Source: Candidatus Peribacteria bacterium (GTDB lineage Bacteria; Patescibacteriota; Gracilibacteria; UBA1369; 2-02-FULL-48-14). Taken from it: DNA of 64,000 nt. The notes beneath the pieces were generated by a model that made no database searches, had not been told where the DNA came from, and saw only the letters and a program-made list of their open reading frames with translations. The DNA is taken from positions 62,001 to 126,000 of the forward strand of contig CALQZQ010000001.1 of NCBI GenBank assembly GCA_943349825.1, written 5' to 3'. A program made the position numbers and the translations under genes. Below, in pieces: positions 32,154-41,341 of the stretch (position 1 is its first letter; each line of letters starts with the position of its first letter).

Positions 32154-32773
32154 ATGGCGTTCCACTTCCAAGCGTGCAAAAAGAATTCACCGTGGCCTTT
32201 GTGTTTGCGCTGATACTCGTTGTCAAAATGGCGATCGCCGTAATCTTTGTCCAGAAGTAGCGGATTGCCGATCATGGCAAGGTGCTGGCGAATTTGGTGT
32301 TTGCGGCCGGTTTCAATCTGAACTTCGAGCAGGGAGACGTTGTCCATCAATTTGATGGTTTTGTAGTGCGTGATGGCGGGTACTTTTTTGTCCGTGGTGC
32401 GGGCTACCAGGGGAAAATCGATGGTGCCTTCGCGTTCCTTTGGAACCCATTTGACCAAGGCCAAGTAGGTTTTTTTGGTAGTGGGCTCTTTGAACATGTC
32501 CACCAGTTTTTGCCGGTCACGCGGAAACTTGCCGAAAAGAATGACTCCGGAGCTTGGACGGTCCAGACGGTGAAGGGGGTAAGGCTTGTAGCCTTTTTCT
32601 TCCCGCAGCGCCCAGTTGCGGAGCTTACCCTGTAAAGTGCGGTGTTCGGGAATGCGCGGGGCGGGCACGGTGGCGAGGCCACTAGGTTTGTTTACGGCCA
32701 AAAAATACTCGTCTTCGTAGAGGATTTCTGGATCTGCGTTTTTATTGACCGCTGAGGTCTTGGAGTTTTTCAA
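32093..32773 (-). CDS. RluA-family pseudouridine synthase
   Basis: LHRLDRPSSGVILFGKFP (HRLD), GRKHQIRQHLAMIGNPLLLDKDYGD. Confidence 0.92.
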   Translation of the reverse strand: MKNSKTSAVNKNADPEILYEDEYFLAVNKPSGLATVPAPRIPEHRTLQGKLRNWALREEKGYKPYPLHRLDRPSSGVILFGKFPRDRQKLVDMFKEPTTKKTYLALVKWVPKEREGTIDFPLVARTTDKKVPAITHYKTIKLMDNVSLLEVQIETGRKHQIRQHLAMIGNPLLLDKDYGDRHFDNEYQRKHKGHGEFFLHAWKWNAIHPFTGVALEIVAPTDFFEK

Positions 32774-33302
32774 GGGGTTTGCCGTTCAGGTTTATGATGA
32801 CAGTCATTTTTCGGTCGCTGTCGATGTTGTTTTCCACGGTTCCACGAATTTGTTCCACCATACGAGGATCGTCACATTCACCGCCGGACATCGTTTCGCC
32901 GCTGATTTCCACCTCTACAGTGCCGTCTTCAATGGTGACGCTATCCACGGTGAGGGTCGATTGGTAGAGGGCATTGTAGAGGCCGGATTCGCCTAAGAAT
33001 TGGTCTTTGTTCGAGAATAGGTTCTCCAGAGCCATCTTTATGCGCTCTTTTACGCTCACGTTGCCCGTGACAGTGACCGTGGTGAGAATTTCTGAATCGC
33101 CGCAGCCCACTAGGGGACCGCTGGCTCCGTTGTCCCCCATGGCAATGTAGGCAATTTCCATACTGCTCTCTAAAGTCGGATTGGTATCCGTATCCTCTTC
33201 AGAAGCCTCGGTAGGAGTTTCGATGGGTTCTGGTATGGGCACGCCACTACAAGCGGTCAAAAGGAGACCGCTGAGTAGTAGGATGGAAAGTCGAGGATGC
33301 AT
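32742..33302 (-). CDS. GerMN-domain-like lipoprotein
   Basis: LLSGLLLTACSG lipobox; KERIKMALENLF...LYNALYQSTLTVDSVTIEDGTVEVEISGE resembles GerMN. Confidence 0.65.
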   Translation of the reverse strand: MHPRLSILLLSGLLLTACSGVPIPEPIETPTEASEEDTDTNPTLESSMEIAYIAMGDNGASGPLVGCGDSEILTTVTVTGNVSVKERIKMALENLFSNKDQFLGESGLYNALYQSTLTVDSVTIEDGTVEVEISGETMSGGECDDPRMVEQIRGTVENNIDSDRKMTVIINLNGKPLEKLQDLSGQ

Positions 33303-33601
33303 TATTTACGTTTAGCCTTTTTGCCGGCTGGCTTCTTGGCTACGGGCATCATATCACAAGAACAGGGGTTGCTGCTACAGTCTTTGCAAGCACTGTCCAT
33401 GGTGCTGCAGCTGTCGCCGCTGCCGCAGGAATTGCCGGAGAGCATCCATTTGAGACCGCTCACTACGAGAATGCTGGGCCAGAGGTAATTCCAGGTTTCA
33501 TCAGGAACAACATCGAAACGTTGTAGGAGCACAACGGCACCAACAACAAAGGCAACGAGACCCCACCAAAGGCGATCATCTTTTGAGCAACAGGACATCA
33601 T
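33302..33601 (-). CDS. small membrane protein with Cys-rich, Lys-rich tail
   Basis: Two hydrophobic segments, then SGNSCGSGDSCSTMDSACKDCSSNPCSCDMMPVAKKPAGKKAKRK. Confidence 0.65.
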   Translation of the reverse strand: MMSCCSKDDRLWWGLVAFVVGAVVLLQRFDVVPDETWNYLWPSILVVSGLKWMLSGNSCGSGDSCSTMDSACKDCSSNPCSCDMMPVAKKPAGKKAKRK

Positions 33602-33657
33602 AGAGGGCGTGGTTAATGTGCATCCATTATCGTCTAAAAAAAAGTTTTTGCAAGGGC

Positions 33658-33760
33658 GTGGTTCCTAAGAGAGGGTGTTCACCCGGGAGCGGGAAAGGAC
33701 GGATCATGATTCGTCCTTTCCCTTCCTAGTTTATGGGTTCCACCCTCTCTTAGGAACCAC
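33658..33760. repeat. 103-bp nested inverted-repeat element
   Basis: Outer 20-bp arms GTGGTTCCTAAGAGAGGGTG (33658-33677)/CACCCTCTCTTAGGAACCAC (33741-33760). Inner GGGAAAGGACG (33691-33701)/CGTCCTTTCCC (33712-33722). Confidence 0.92.
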
Positions 33761-33859
33761 CGAAACTTTAGGCCAATGGACTTCTGTTCCAAAGGGCGTG
33801 ACCGTGGGTAAATTTTATGCTATACTTTAGTGAACAATAAAAATTAACCCCGTAATGCT

Positions 33860-34321
33860 ATGGCAGATGCCAACCCCAATCCGGCCGGTCAAGGCCAGAA
33901 CCAACAACTTCAAGTGAAGGTTCCTGACGATGTACAAAAGGGCGTTTATTCCAACGCTGTTTCTGTGAACGTGAATACCAATGAAGTGGTGCTCGATTTT
34001 GGCTATCTCTTGCCAAACACCGCTGCTCCGATCATCGAAGTGGTGAGCCGCGTAAACATGAATCAACGCACCGCGGAATCTTTCCTCGGAGTGCTTTCCG
34101 GCGCTATGGACGACTTCAAAAAGAAACAAGCCGCTCAAGCCCAAGCTCCTCAGGCTCCGATGGGTCCGGCTCCAATGGGTCCTCAGCCTATGGGACCCGC
34201 TCCAATGGGACCTCAAGCGATGGGTCCGGCTCCGATGGGTCCTCAGCCTATGGGACCCGCTCCAATGGGACCTCAACCGATGGGTCCGGCGCCTATGGCA
34301 CCTTACCCGACCAACGCCTAA
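33860..34321 (+). CDS. DUF3467-like protein with tandem (PMGP-A/Q) repeat tail
   Basis: VYSNAVSVNVNTNEVVLDFGYLLPNTAAPIIEVVSRVNMNQRTAESFLGVL, then PMGPAPMGPQPMGPAPMGPQAMGPA repeats. Confidence 0.75.
   Translation: MADANPNPAGQGQNQQLQVKVPDDVQKGVYSNAVSVNVNTNEVVLDFGYLLPNTAAPIIEVVSRVNMNQRTAESFLGVLSGAMDDFKKKQAAQAQAPQAPMGPAPMGPQPMGPAPMGPQAMGPAPMGPQPMGPAPMGPQPMGPAPMAPYPTNA
34176..34295 (+). repeat. 60-nt higher-order tandem repeat inside the DUF3467-like CDS
   Basis: ATGGGTCCTCAGCCTATGGGACCCGCTCCAATGGGACCTCAA(G/C)CGATGGGTCCGGC... occurs twice in tandem. Confidence 0.8.
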
Positions 34322-34344
34322 GCGGCGCTCTCCTTTGACTCTCA

Positions 34345-34384
34345 GGGTTAAGTCTCCTAAAATAGCGGGGCTTAACCCTTTTTT
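34345..34384 (+). terminator. terminator-like hairpin ending just before the glyS ATG
   Basis: GGGTTAAG...CTTAACCC followed by TTTTTT; ATG at 34387. Confidence 0.65.
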
Positions 34385-34386
34385 AA

Positions 34387-35754
34387 ATGTCCGCCAAGCT
34401 GATGGAAGATGTGATGTCCCTCTGTAAACGTCGCGCTTTTGTGTATCCGGGCAGCGAAATCTACGGCGGATTGGCGAATACTTGGGATTACGGACCTTAC
34501 GGTGTGCTCCTCAAAAAAAACATTCTGGATTTCTGGTGGAAGACCTTTGTGCAGGATCGCGACGACATGGTGGGTATCGACAGCGCCATTTTGATGAATC
34601 CTCGCGTGTGGGAGGCCAGCGGCCATGTGGCGAACTTTGCGGATCCTTTGATGGACTGCAAGAGCTGCCAAGAACGCGTGCGTGGAGATAAGATTTTGGA
34701 AGAACACCTCAAAACTACGATCGCCGGCCTTTCGAATGCGGAAATCTTTGCAAAAGTGATGGATGAAAAAATTCCGTGCCCCAAATGTGGCAAAGTGAAC
34801 TGGACAGAGCCTCGTGCTTTCAACCTCATGTTCAAGACTTATCAGGGAGTGGTGGAGGACACGGCAGAACAGATCTACCTGCGTCCGGAAACGGCCCAGG
34901 GGATCTTTGTGAACTTCAAGAATATTTTGGATTCCACTCGCATGCGTTTGCCGTTTGGAGTGGGTCAGTACGGGAAATCTTTTCGCAATGAAATCACTCC
35001 GGGAAACTTCATTTTCCGCACTCGTGAATTTGAACAGATGGAAATTGAGTATTTTGTGCGACCGGAAGAAAAAGAAGCCCTTTTTGACCAATGGGTGGCG
35101 GATTATAAGACTTTCTTTGAAAAATTGGGTATTCCGAATGATAAATTGCGACTTCGTTTCCATGAAAAGGACGAATTGTCTCATTATTCCAGCAAAACCG
35201 TGGATTTTGAGTACGAATTTCCGTTTGGATGGGGAGAATTGATGGGAATTGCAGACCGTGGGACTTTTGATCTCGATCAACACACCAAGTTTTCAGGTGA
35301 AAAACTCCAATATCGCGACCCTGTGACGAATGAACTTTTTGTTCCTCATGTGGTGGAACCGGCGCTCGGGCTCACTCGTACCTTCTTGATCACGCTGCTC
35401 AGCGCCTATGAAGAACAGAAGTTGGAAGGCGACGAAATGCGCACGGTGCTGCACTTCGCTCCTCAAATCGCTCCTGTGCAGGTGGCTGTGTTCCCGCTGC
35501 AAAAACAGCAAAGTGAAGAGGCTACGAAGCTTTACAAAGAACTGAAGCCTCTGTTCCGCGCTGAGTACGACGAAAGCGGGGCCATTGGGAAGCGTTATCG
35601 CCGCCAGGATGAGATTGGAACGCCCCTTTGCGTGACCATGGACTTCCAAACGGTTGAAGATGGCTGCGTGACGGTGCGTGAACGCGACAGCATGAAACAG
35701 GAACGGGTGAAGGTGGAGGAGCTCAAAACTTATCTGTTTTCAAAACTGATGTGA
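34387..35754 (+). CDS. glyS: glycyl-tRNA synthetase (single-chain, alpha2 type)
   Basis: SLCKRRAFVYPGSEIYGGLANTWDYGPYGVLLKKNI; RPETAQGIFVNFKNI; GKSFRNEITPGNFIFRTREFEQMEIEYF. Confidence 0.97.
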   Translation: MSAKLMEDVMSLCKRRAFVYPGSEIYGGLANTWDYGPYGVLLKKNILDFWWKTFVQDRDDMVGIDSAILMNPRVWEASGHVANFADPLMDCKSCQERVRGDKILEEHLKTTIAGLSNAEIFAKVMDEKIPCPKCGKVNWTEPRAFNLMFKTYQGVVEDTAEQIYLRPETAQGIFVNFKNILDSTRMRLPFGVGQYGKSFRNEITPGNFIFRTREFEQMEIEYFVRPEEKEALFDQWVADYKTFFEKLGIPNDKLRLRFHEKDELSHYSSKTVDFEYEFPFGWGELMGIADRGTFDLDQHTKFSGEKLQYRDPVTNELFVPHVVEPALGLTRTFLITLLSAYEEQKLEGDEMRTVLHFAPQIAPVQVAVFPLQKQQSEEATKLYKELKPLFRAEYDESGAIGKRYRRQDEIGTPLCVTMDFQTVEDGCVTVRERDSMKQERVKVEELKTYLFSKLM

Positions 35755-36026
35755 AGAATCATTTAGAACAAGCTGTGGATGAGCTTTTGGTGAATGGTAT
35801 GGCTCCTGACGAGGTGGAAGCTCTATTCAGAACGATGAGAAATGGAGTTTTAATGGATCCAGGAGTCGGTAAAAGTGTTCGTCGTCAGACTATTCCCGAC
35901 GGAGACCTGCGGTTTAGATTTATTGAACAGGCGGAAGGATGGCTAGAAACTTGGGAGCATCCAGAAGCATTGATTCCCCATGTACGCCATTTCGCCGTGC
36001 AGGTGGCCAATCTTTATCTGGCTTAG
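35751..36026 (+). CDS. hypothetical protein (91 aa)
   Basis: Overlaps the glyS stop (ATGTGA-type), complete ORF. Confidence 0.55.
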   Translation: MKNHLEQAVDELLVNGMAPDEVEALFRTMRNGVLMDPGVGKSVRRQTIPDGDLRFRFIEQAEGWLETWEHPEALIPHVRHFAVQVANLYLA

Positions 36027-36048
36027 TGGGATTGGCCTATACAAAGCG

Positions 36049-36077
36049 TTGCCAGTGTAGCGTTTATATGCTATAAT
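36049..36077 (+). promoter_or_regulatory. sigma70-like promoter
   Basis: TTGCCA (36049-36054), 17-nt spacer, TATAAT (36072-36077). Confidence 0.75.
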
Positions 36078-36101
36078 GATTTGATTTTAAAACAAAAAAA
36101 T

Positions 36102-36242
36102 ATGTCTCGTCTCAAAACCCTCGTCAACGGGAAGGCCGCTTCTGCACAGCAAAAGTACCATGTGCTTTTAGCACTTTTTGCCGCTACACTCTTTTCTCTG
36201 TTTTTGGTTGTGGTTGGTACCGACTACACGATTACGTTCTAA
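36102..36242 (+). CDS. small single-pass membrane protein (46 aa), absent from the ORF track
   Basis: MSRLKTLVNGKAASAQQKYHVLLALFAATLFSLFLVVVGTDYTITF*; consensus promoter upstream and terminator downstream. Confidence 0.6.
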   Translation: MSRLKTLVNGKAASAQQKYHVLLALFAATLFSLFLVVVGTDYTITF

Positions 36243-36257
36243 GCTTAGTCATTTTAT

Positions 36258-36290
36258 GGGAAGCCCTTCCAAAAGAGGGGCTTTTCTGTT
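36258..36290 (+). terminator. rho-independent terminator
   Basis: AAGCCCTTCCAAAAGAGGGGCTTTTCT. Confidence 0.6.
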
Positions 36291-36323
36291 ATAATTATAA
36301 GATTAAAACGCAAATAAAAACGT

Positions 36324-39029
36324 ATGGCTACGCTTATTGCATGGTGGGAAGCGCTTAAACTAAAGCTTGAGGTGGGCTGGGCTTGGTTTGAATTGCAGCT
36401 GCCTTTTATCCAAACCCATTGGAAAGAGGGGATTGCCGTGTTTATAGGATTTGTTCTTTTTGTACGCATTTTCCCTTGGTTCATGTGCCAAGTTTACGAT
36501 TACATCGTTTCTTTCCGCCGTGTTTACATTCGAATCATTTTGCCTCGTGAAGAATCTCAGAAGGATAAAGAAAATGCCACGGAGAAAGATTTTAAAGAGA
36601 AAATTGGAATTATGGATCAGTTTTACCGTGGGGTGAATGAAATCCACGAGCTGGATTGGGTGAATCACTTGATGGTGAAAATCTTCAAGCGCGACACCGT
36701 TTCTTTTGAGGTCCATGCCGAAAAAAAAGAAATCACGTTCTATTGTTCTGTGCACCCTTTCTATCGCGATATTTTGGAGAAGCAGATCACGTCTTTTTAT
36801 CCCAATGCCTCCATCGAATACACCCAAGCACCTTCGCTCACGCTCAAAGATGCGAAGGGCTGGATTTCTAAAAAGGGCTACTACTTATTCTTGAAGAACT
36901 TGAATTGGTATCCGATCAAGACTTACAAAAATATTGAAAATGACCCGATCAACGATTTGACCAATGTCTTGTCTCAACTTCAAGAAAATGAGAAAGCGGT
37001 GATTCAATTGATGATTCGTCCTCGCAGTGCCAACTGGCAAAAAATGGCTAACAAATTTGCCACGGACAAGTTTAAGAATGTGGCACCGACTTCTACGAAC
37101 CCTATCATTCGATTTTTTGGAATGTTTGGATGGTTGTTTACGGCCATGTTTTTTGGTTACGAATCTGCTGAGAAGAATAGTCCTCCGCCTGGAGCTTCTA
37201 AGGGAGATTCCTATGTGCGTATGCTTCAGACCGATGAAGAGGTGATGAAGCACGTGGGTGAAAAATCCAATCAAGTGGGATTTGATGTGGTCATTCGTTT
37301 GATGACCGCTTCTAAGGGCGGTGAAGCTCGTTGCGACAGTGTTTTGAATGGACTGATGGTGGCCTTCAACACGACCAAAGATGCAGCTTCCAACTGGTTC
37401 CAGGCGCGCCGTATCATCCCCATTGATTTCATCAACAACTGGTTGATGGTGGCTAACTTCGATCAGCGCAACTTCCAGTTTGGAGAAAAGAGTTCGATCA
37501 TGGTGCCGGAAGAATTGGCCTCGATTTTCCACTTCCCGAACAGCCGTTACAACTACACTCCAATGATCAAGTGGTTGTCTTACAAGGTGCTTCCTCCTCC
37601 CGTGGAAATGGGTACCGAAGGAATTTTGCTTGGAAACAACGTTTATCGTGGGCAGGTCAAACCCATTCACTTTGCCAGGAAGGATCGTTACCGCCACCAC
37701 TACATCATTGGACAAACCGGTACTGGTAAATCTTCCTATATCAGCCAGATGGCGCGCCAGGACATCATCAATGGCGACGGGGTCTGTGTGATCGACCCGC
37801 ACGGCGATTTGATTGAAGACATTCTGCAATACATTCCCAAAGAACGTGCCAAGGACGTGATCATCTTTGATCCTTCTGATGTGGAGCGCCCGATGGGACT
37901 CAATATGCTTGAGGCTAGAACGCCGGAACAACAGGATATGGCGTCCAGCCAAGCGACTGAAATTTTTATTAAGATTTTCGGAGACGAAATCTTTGGACCG
38001 CGTATTCAGCATTATTTCCGTAATGCGTGTTTGACTCTCATGGAAGATCAGGATGAAGGCGCCACGCTCATCGATGTGCCGCGTATTTTCGTGGACGAAG
38101 AGTTCATGCACTACAAGGTTTCTAAAGTGAAGAATCCGGTGGTGAAATCGTTCTGGGAACACGAATACGCCAACACGGGAGACCGTGAACGCCAAGAAAT
38201 GATCCCTTACTTCTCCGCGAAGTTTGGTCCGTTCATTACGAACTCCATCATGCGCAATACGATTGGTCAGGCCAAGTCCGCCTTCAACATTCGTGAAGTG
38301 ATGGATGGCAAAAAAATCCTCTTGGTGAACCTCTCTAAAGGTAAACTCGGAGGACTCAACACACAGCTGCTGGGGCTGGTGTTGGTGGCGCAGATTCAAA
38401 TGGCGGCCATGAGCCGTGTGGATACGCCGGAAGACGATCGTAAAGATTTCTTCCTCTACGTGGATGAGTTCCAAAACTTTGCTACGGACACGTTCTGTTC
38501 CATTTTGTCTGAAGCTCGTAAGTACCATTTGATTTTGATCATGGCGCATCAATACATTGGGCAGCTCACAGTCACGAAGGGAGGAAGCACGAGTACTGCC
38601 ATTCGCGACGCCGTATTCGGTAACGTGGGGACGCTACAGTCCTTTAAGATTGGTGCGGAAGATGCCGAGTACATTGCGAAGGAATATGCACCGGTGCTCA
38701 CGGAACAAGATGTGATTGGAATTGCGAACTATAAGGCCTACCTCAAACTCAATGTGGGGAATGCCACGTCTAGGCCGTTCTCTCTGGAAACCATTTGGGA
38801 TGAAACGGGCAAGAGCGACAAGATTCGCCAGATTGTGAAGGAATACTCTCGCATGAAGTTTGGACGCAAGCGCAGCTTCGTGGAACAGGAGATTGCGGCG
38901 CGCATTGGGATTGGTGTAGAAGACCTTGGAAAGGATGTGAAACCCGACTACACTGCGGATGTGCCGAAACCGGCCGAGGAAGCCCCTCATCAACCCTTAA
39001 CGCCGCCCAGTCCGAATGCCGGAACCTGA
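36324..39029 (+). CDS. VirD4/TraG-like conjugation-type ATPase with N-terminal TM
   Basis: YIIGQTGTGKSSYISQMARQDIINGDGVCVIDPHGDLIEDILQYIP; LLVNLSKGKLGGLNTQLLG; FFLYVDEFQNFATDTFCSILSEARKYHLILIMAHQYIGQL. Confidence 0.88.
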   Translation: MATLIAWWEALKLKLEVGWAWFELQLPFIQTHWKEGIAVFIGFVLFVRIFPWFMCQVYDYIVSFRRVYIRIILPREESQKDKENATEKDFKEKIGIMDQFYRGVNEIHELDWVNHLMVKIFKRDTVSFEVHAEKKEITFYCSVHPFYRDILEKQITSFYPNASIEYTQAPSLTLKDAKGWISKKGYYLFLKNLNWYPIKTYKNIENDPINDLTNVLSQLQENEKAVIQLMIRPRSANWQKMANKFATDKFKNVAPTSTNPIIRFFGMFGWLFTAMFFGYESAEKNSPPPGASKGDSYVRMLQTDEEVMKHVGEKSNQVGFDVVIRLMTASKGGEARCDSVLNGLMVAFNTTKDAASNWFQARRIIPIDFINNWLMVANFDQRNFQFGEKSSIMVPEELASIFHFPNSRYNYTPMIKWLSYKVLPPPVEMGTEGILLGNNVYRGQVKPIHFARKDRYRHHYIIGQTGTGKSSYISQMARQDIINGDGVCVIDPHGDLIEDILQYIPKERAKDVIIFDPSDVERPMGLNMLEARTPEQQDMASSQATEIFIKIFGDEIFGPRIQHYFRNACLTLMEDQDEGATLIDVPRIFVDEEFMHYKVSKVKNPVVKSFWEHEYANTGDRERQEMIPYFSAKFGPFITNSIMRNTIGQAKSAFNIREVMDGKKILLVNLSKGKLGGLNTQLLGLVLVAQIQMAAMSRVDTPEDDRKDFFLYVDEFQNFATDTFCSILSEARKYHLILIMAHQYIGQLTVTKGGSTSTAIRDAVFGNVGTLQSFKIGAEDAEYIAKEYAPVLTEQDVIGIANYKAYLKLNVGNATSRPFSLETIWDETGKSDKIRQIVKEYSRMKFGRKRSFVEQEIAARIGIGVEDLGKDVKPDYTADVPKPAEEAPHQPLTPPSPNAGT

Positions 39030-40197
39030 ACTTTATAACGTCCTCCATATTGGGCCTGAACACAGTAGCCCCATGGACCGTCAACTTGTTCGAGAAGCCA
39101 AGAAAGCTCGCATCTCCAAAGTGATACTGGGGCTCGGAGGTGGACTCATGTTGTTCGCGTTTTTTTTCATGAGCCAATCGGTACGTGGAGACATCGATAC
39201 CAATGAGCAACAGATTGAATCCTTGATTGACGAAGTGGGCTCGCTGAGCCAATCCAATTTTAATTTGCAACAGCAGGTGACTACTCAAGACGCGGTGCTC
39301 AAAAGCATCGCTGACGATTTTACAGGACTCGGCTCTGCCATTGAAGGCGGGGACAATGCTGAAATCGCCACTTTGTTCACGAACATTTTGCAAAAGTTTT
39401 CAGAAAGCCATGATACGAGTGTGCTTTCTACCGACGTTTCTTTGTCGGAATCGAGTGACAGCACTTACGACGTACTGATTTTGGGTACGAATGGATCCCT
39501 CACGGACACCATCATGGTGGCCAGCATCAATGACGCCAAGCAGAAGATCAGCTTGTTTTCGGTGCCGCGCGACCTTTACATCAATGGGCGCAAGATCAAT
39601 GGCTATTACAACGCTTACGGCGTAGATACTTTGGAGCGCATGGTGGAATCGGTGACGGGCCTCACCATCGATAACTATGTTCAAGTGGATTTGGCGGGTT
39701 TCGTGGAAGTGGTGGATTTGCTGGGTGGGCTGGATATTTACGTGGATAAAGCCATTTATGACGGGCTCTACCCTAACAATAAAGGAGGCTACGATCCTTT
39801 TTCTATTGAAGTGGGGCAGTACCACATGAGTGGAACCGAAGCGCTCAAGTACGCGCGCAGCCGCGAATCGACCAGTGATTTTGACCGTGCCGCGCGTCAG
39901 CAGAAAATTTTGGCAGCGCTGCGCACCAAGCTCATGCAGCTGGATACTGTGATGGAGATGAAAGAACTCACGGTCCTTTTTCAAACGGGAATGAGCCGCA
40001 CCACGACGGATCTCACCATTTTGGATATCGTTTCCTATTATTACGACTATCAAGATTACGATTTGAGCACCGGCTTTGTGCTCACCTCCAGCAACTATTT
40101 GTACTCCATGATCAACGAGAGTGGCGCCTACATTTTGCTGCCCAAAACAGGCAACTACGACGAAATCCATCAGGTTATTTCCGACCTTGTTAATTGA
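39016..40197 (+). CDS. LytR-CpsA-Psr (LCP) family protein
   Basis: GSLTDTIMVASINDAKQKISLFSVPRDLYI; VDLAGFVEVVDLLGGLDIYVDKAI; HMSGTEALKYARSRESTSDFDRAARQQKIL. Confidence 0.93.
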   Translation: MPEPELYNVLHIGPEHSSPMDRQLVREAKKARISKVILGLGGGLMLFAFFFMSQSVRGDIDTNEQQIESLIDEVGSLSQSNFNLQQQVTTQDAVLKSIADDFTGLGSAIEGGDNAEIATLFTNILQKFSESHDTSVLSTDVSLSESSDSTYDVLILGTNGSLTDTIMVASINDAKQKISLFSVPRDLYINGRKINGYYNAYGVDTLERMVESVTGLTIDNYVQVDLAGFVEVVDLLGGLDIYVDKAIYDGLYPNNKGGYDPFSIEVGQYHMSGTEALKYARSRESTSDFDRAARQQKILAALRTKLMQLDTVMEMKELTVLFQTGMSRTTTDLTILDIVSYYYDYQDYDLSTGFVLTSSNYLYSMINESGAYILLPKTGNYDEIHQVISDLVN

Positions 40198-40221
40198 GGT
40201 TTGCCAGCGTAAAGTGCTCCC

Positions 40222-40830
40222 ATGATTTCTCAAACGCCTTTTATTATTGTCGACCTGGAAACCACGGGGCTTGAGCCCAACTTGGATTCCATTGTGGAGA
40301 TTGGCGCAGTGAAAGTGGTGAACGGCGAAATTGTGGAGGAGATGAGCACCTTGGTGCATCCCGGAATTTTTGTTCCTCAGGAAACCACGGACATCACGGG
40401 GATCACGACGGAAATGCTGATCGGCCAGCCTAAATTTGAAGAGGTGATCCAAGGCTATTTGGACTTCCTTGGTTCGGATGGAGTTTTTGTGGCTCACAAC
40501 GCTGAATTCGACTTTGGATTTTTCAACAGCCATTTGCGTCGTATGAATAAGCCCGAGCTGCAAAATCCTTATGTCTGCACGTTTAAATTGGCAAAGGCCG
40601 TTCACCCCAATTTGGCTCGTTATGGGCTAGGGGCTTTGGTAGAGGTCTTTGGCATTGAACTGCCTCAGGCTCACCGTGCCATTCACGACGCTCGTGCCAC
40701 AGCCCACTTATTTACGAAATTCTTGAAGGTCCTTCAAGATGGTGGACTCAAGCATTACAAAGACATTCCAGGCGCCATGAACATCCCCAAGTTCTCCGCT
40801 TCAGTGGAAGGGCAGGGGAGTTTGTTTTAA
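40222..40830 (+). CDS. DnaQ-like 3'-5' exonuclease
   Basis: IIVDLETTGLEPNLDSIVEIGAVK; VAHNAEFDFGFF; HRAIHDARATAHLF. Confidence 0.92.
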   Translation: MISQTPFIIVDLETTGLEPNLDSIVEIGAVKVVNGEIVEEMSTLVHPGIFVPQETTDITGITTEMLIGQPKFEEVIQGYLDFLGSDGVFVAHNAEFDFGFFNSHLRRMNKPELQNPYVCTFKLAKAVHPNLARYGLGALVEVFGIELPQAHRAIHDARATAHLFTKFLKVLQDGGLKHYKDIPGAMNIPKFSASVEGQGSLF

Positions 40831-40905
40831 GCATTTCATTCTTTGTGCACTCACTTTTTCAAACATGAAAAATGTACAATTTTGTCCGTTAGTTGTGTTT
40901 GAGGA

Positions 40906-41205
40906 TCACATTGTTTGTCTGAGGGCCTCGAAACCGCCCTCGATATGGTAGACCTTTGGGTAGTTCCGTGCACTCAGAAAGTTGGCCGCCAGTTTGCTGC
41001 GGCTGCCGTGCAAACAGTAAATCACCAGAGTTTTGTCGGTGGGAATTTTATCGAGGTTCTGTGGGATGGAATCTACCGGAATGTTCGAGGCCCCAGGCAA
41101 ATGTCTTTCCGCAAATTCAGCTGGAGTGCGCACGTCTAGGACGAAGGGTCGTTCATTCTCAATGAAGGAGAGAGCGTCGACGGCTTGGAGGGTTTGGAAA
41201 GGCAT
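40906..41205 (-). CDS. rhodanese-like domain protein
   Basis: FVLDVRTPAEFAERHLPGASNIP; LVIYCLHGSRS active-site Cys loop. Confidence 0.92.
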   Translation of the reverse strand: MPFQTLQAVDALSFIENERPFVLDVRTPAEFAERHLPGASNIPVDSIPQNLDKIPTDKTLVIYCLHGSRSKLAANFLSARNYPKVYHIEGGFEALRQTM

Positions 41206-41220
41206 GGGATATGCAAAAAT

Positions 41221-41295
41221 TGGTTGCGGGGGTTGGATTCGAACCAACGACCTCAAGGTTATGAGCCTTGCGAGCTGCCACTGCTCTACCCCGCA
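41221..41295 (-). tRNA. tRNA-Met(CAT), initiator-like
   Basis: TGCGGGG...CTCATAA...CCCCGCAACCA; resembles bacterial tRNA-fMet around the D and anticodon arms. Confidence 0.85.
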
Positions 41296-41341
41296 GAGGG
41301 ACTATACGTAAATTGACGGGTTACGGCAAGGGGTTTAATCT

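Noticed and set aside
36885-38552. 555-aa minus-strand ORF opposite the VirD4-like gene
   Set aside because: Antisense shadow; His/Arg-rich composition and no family signature.
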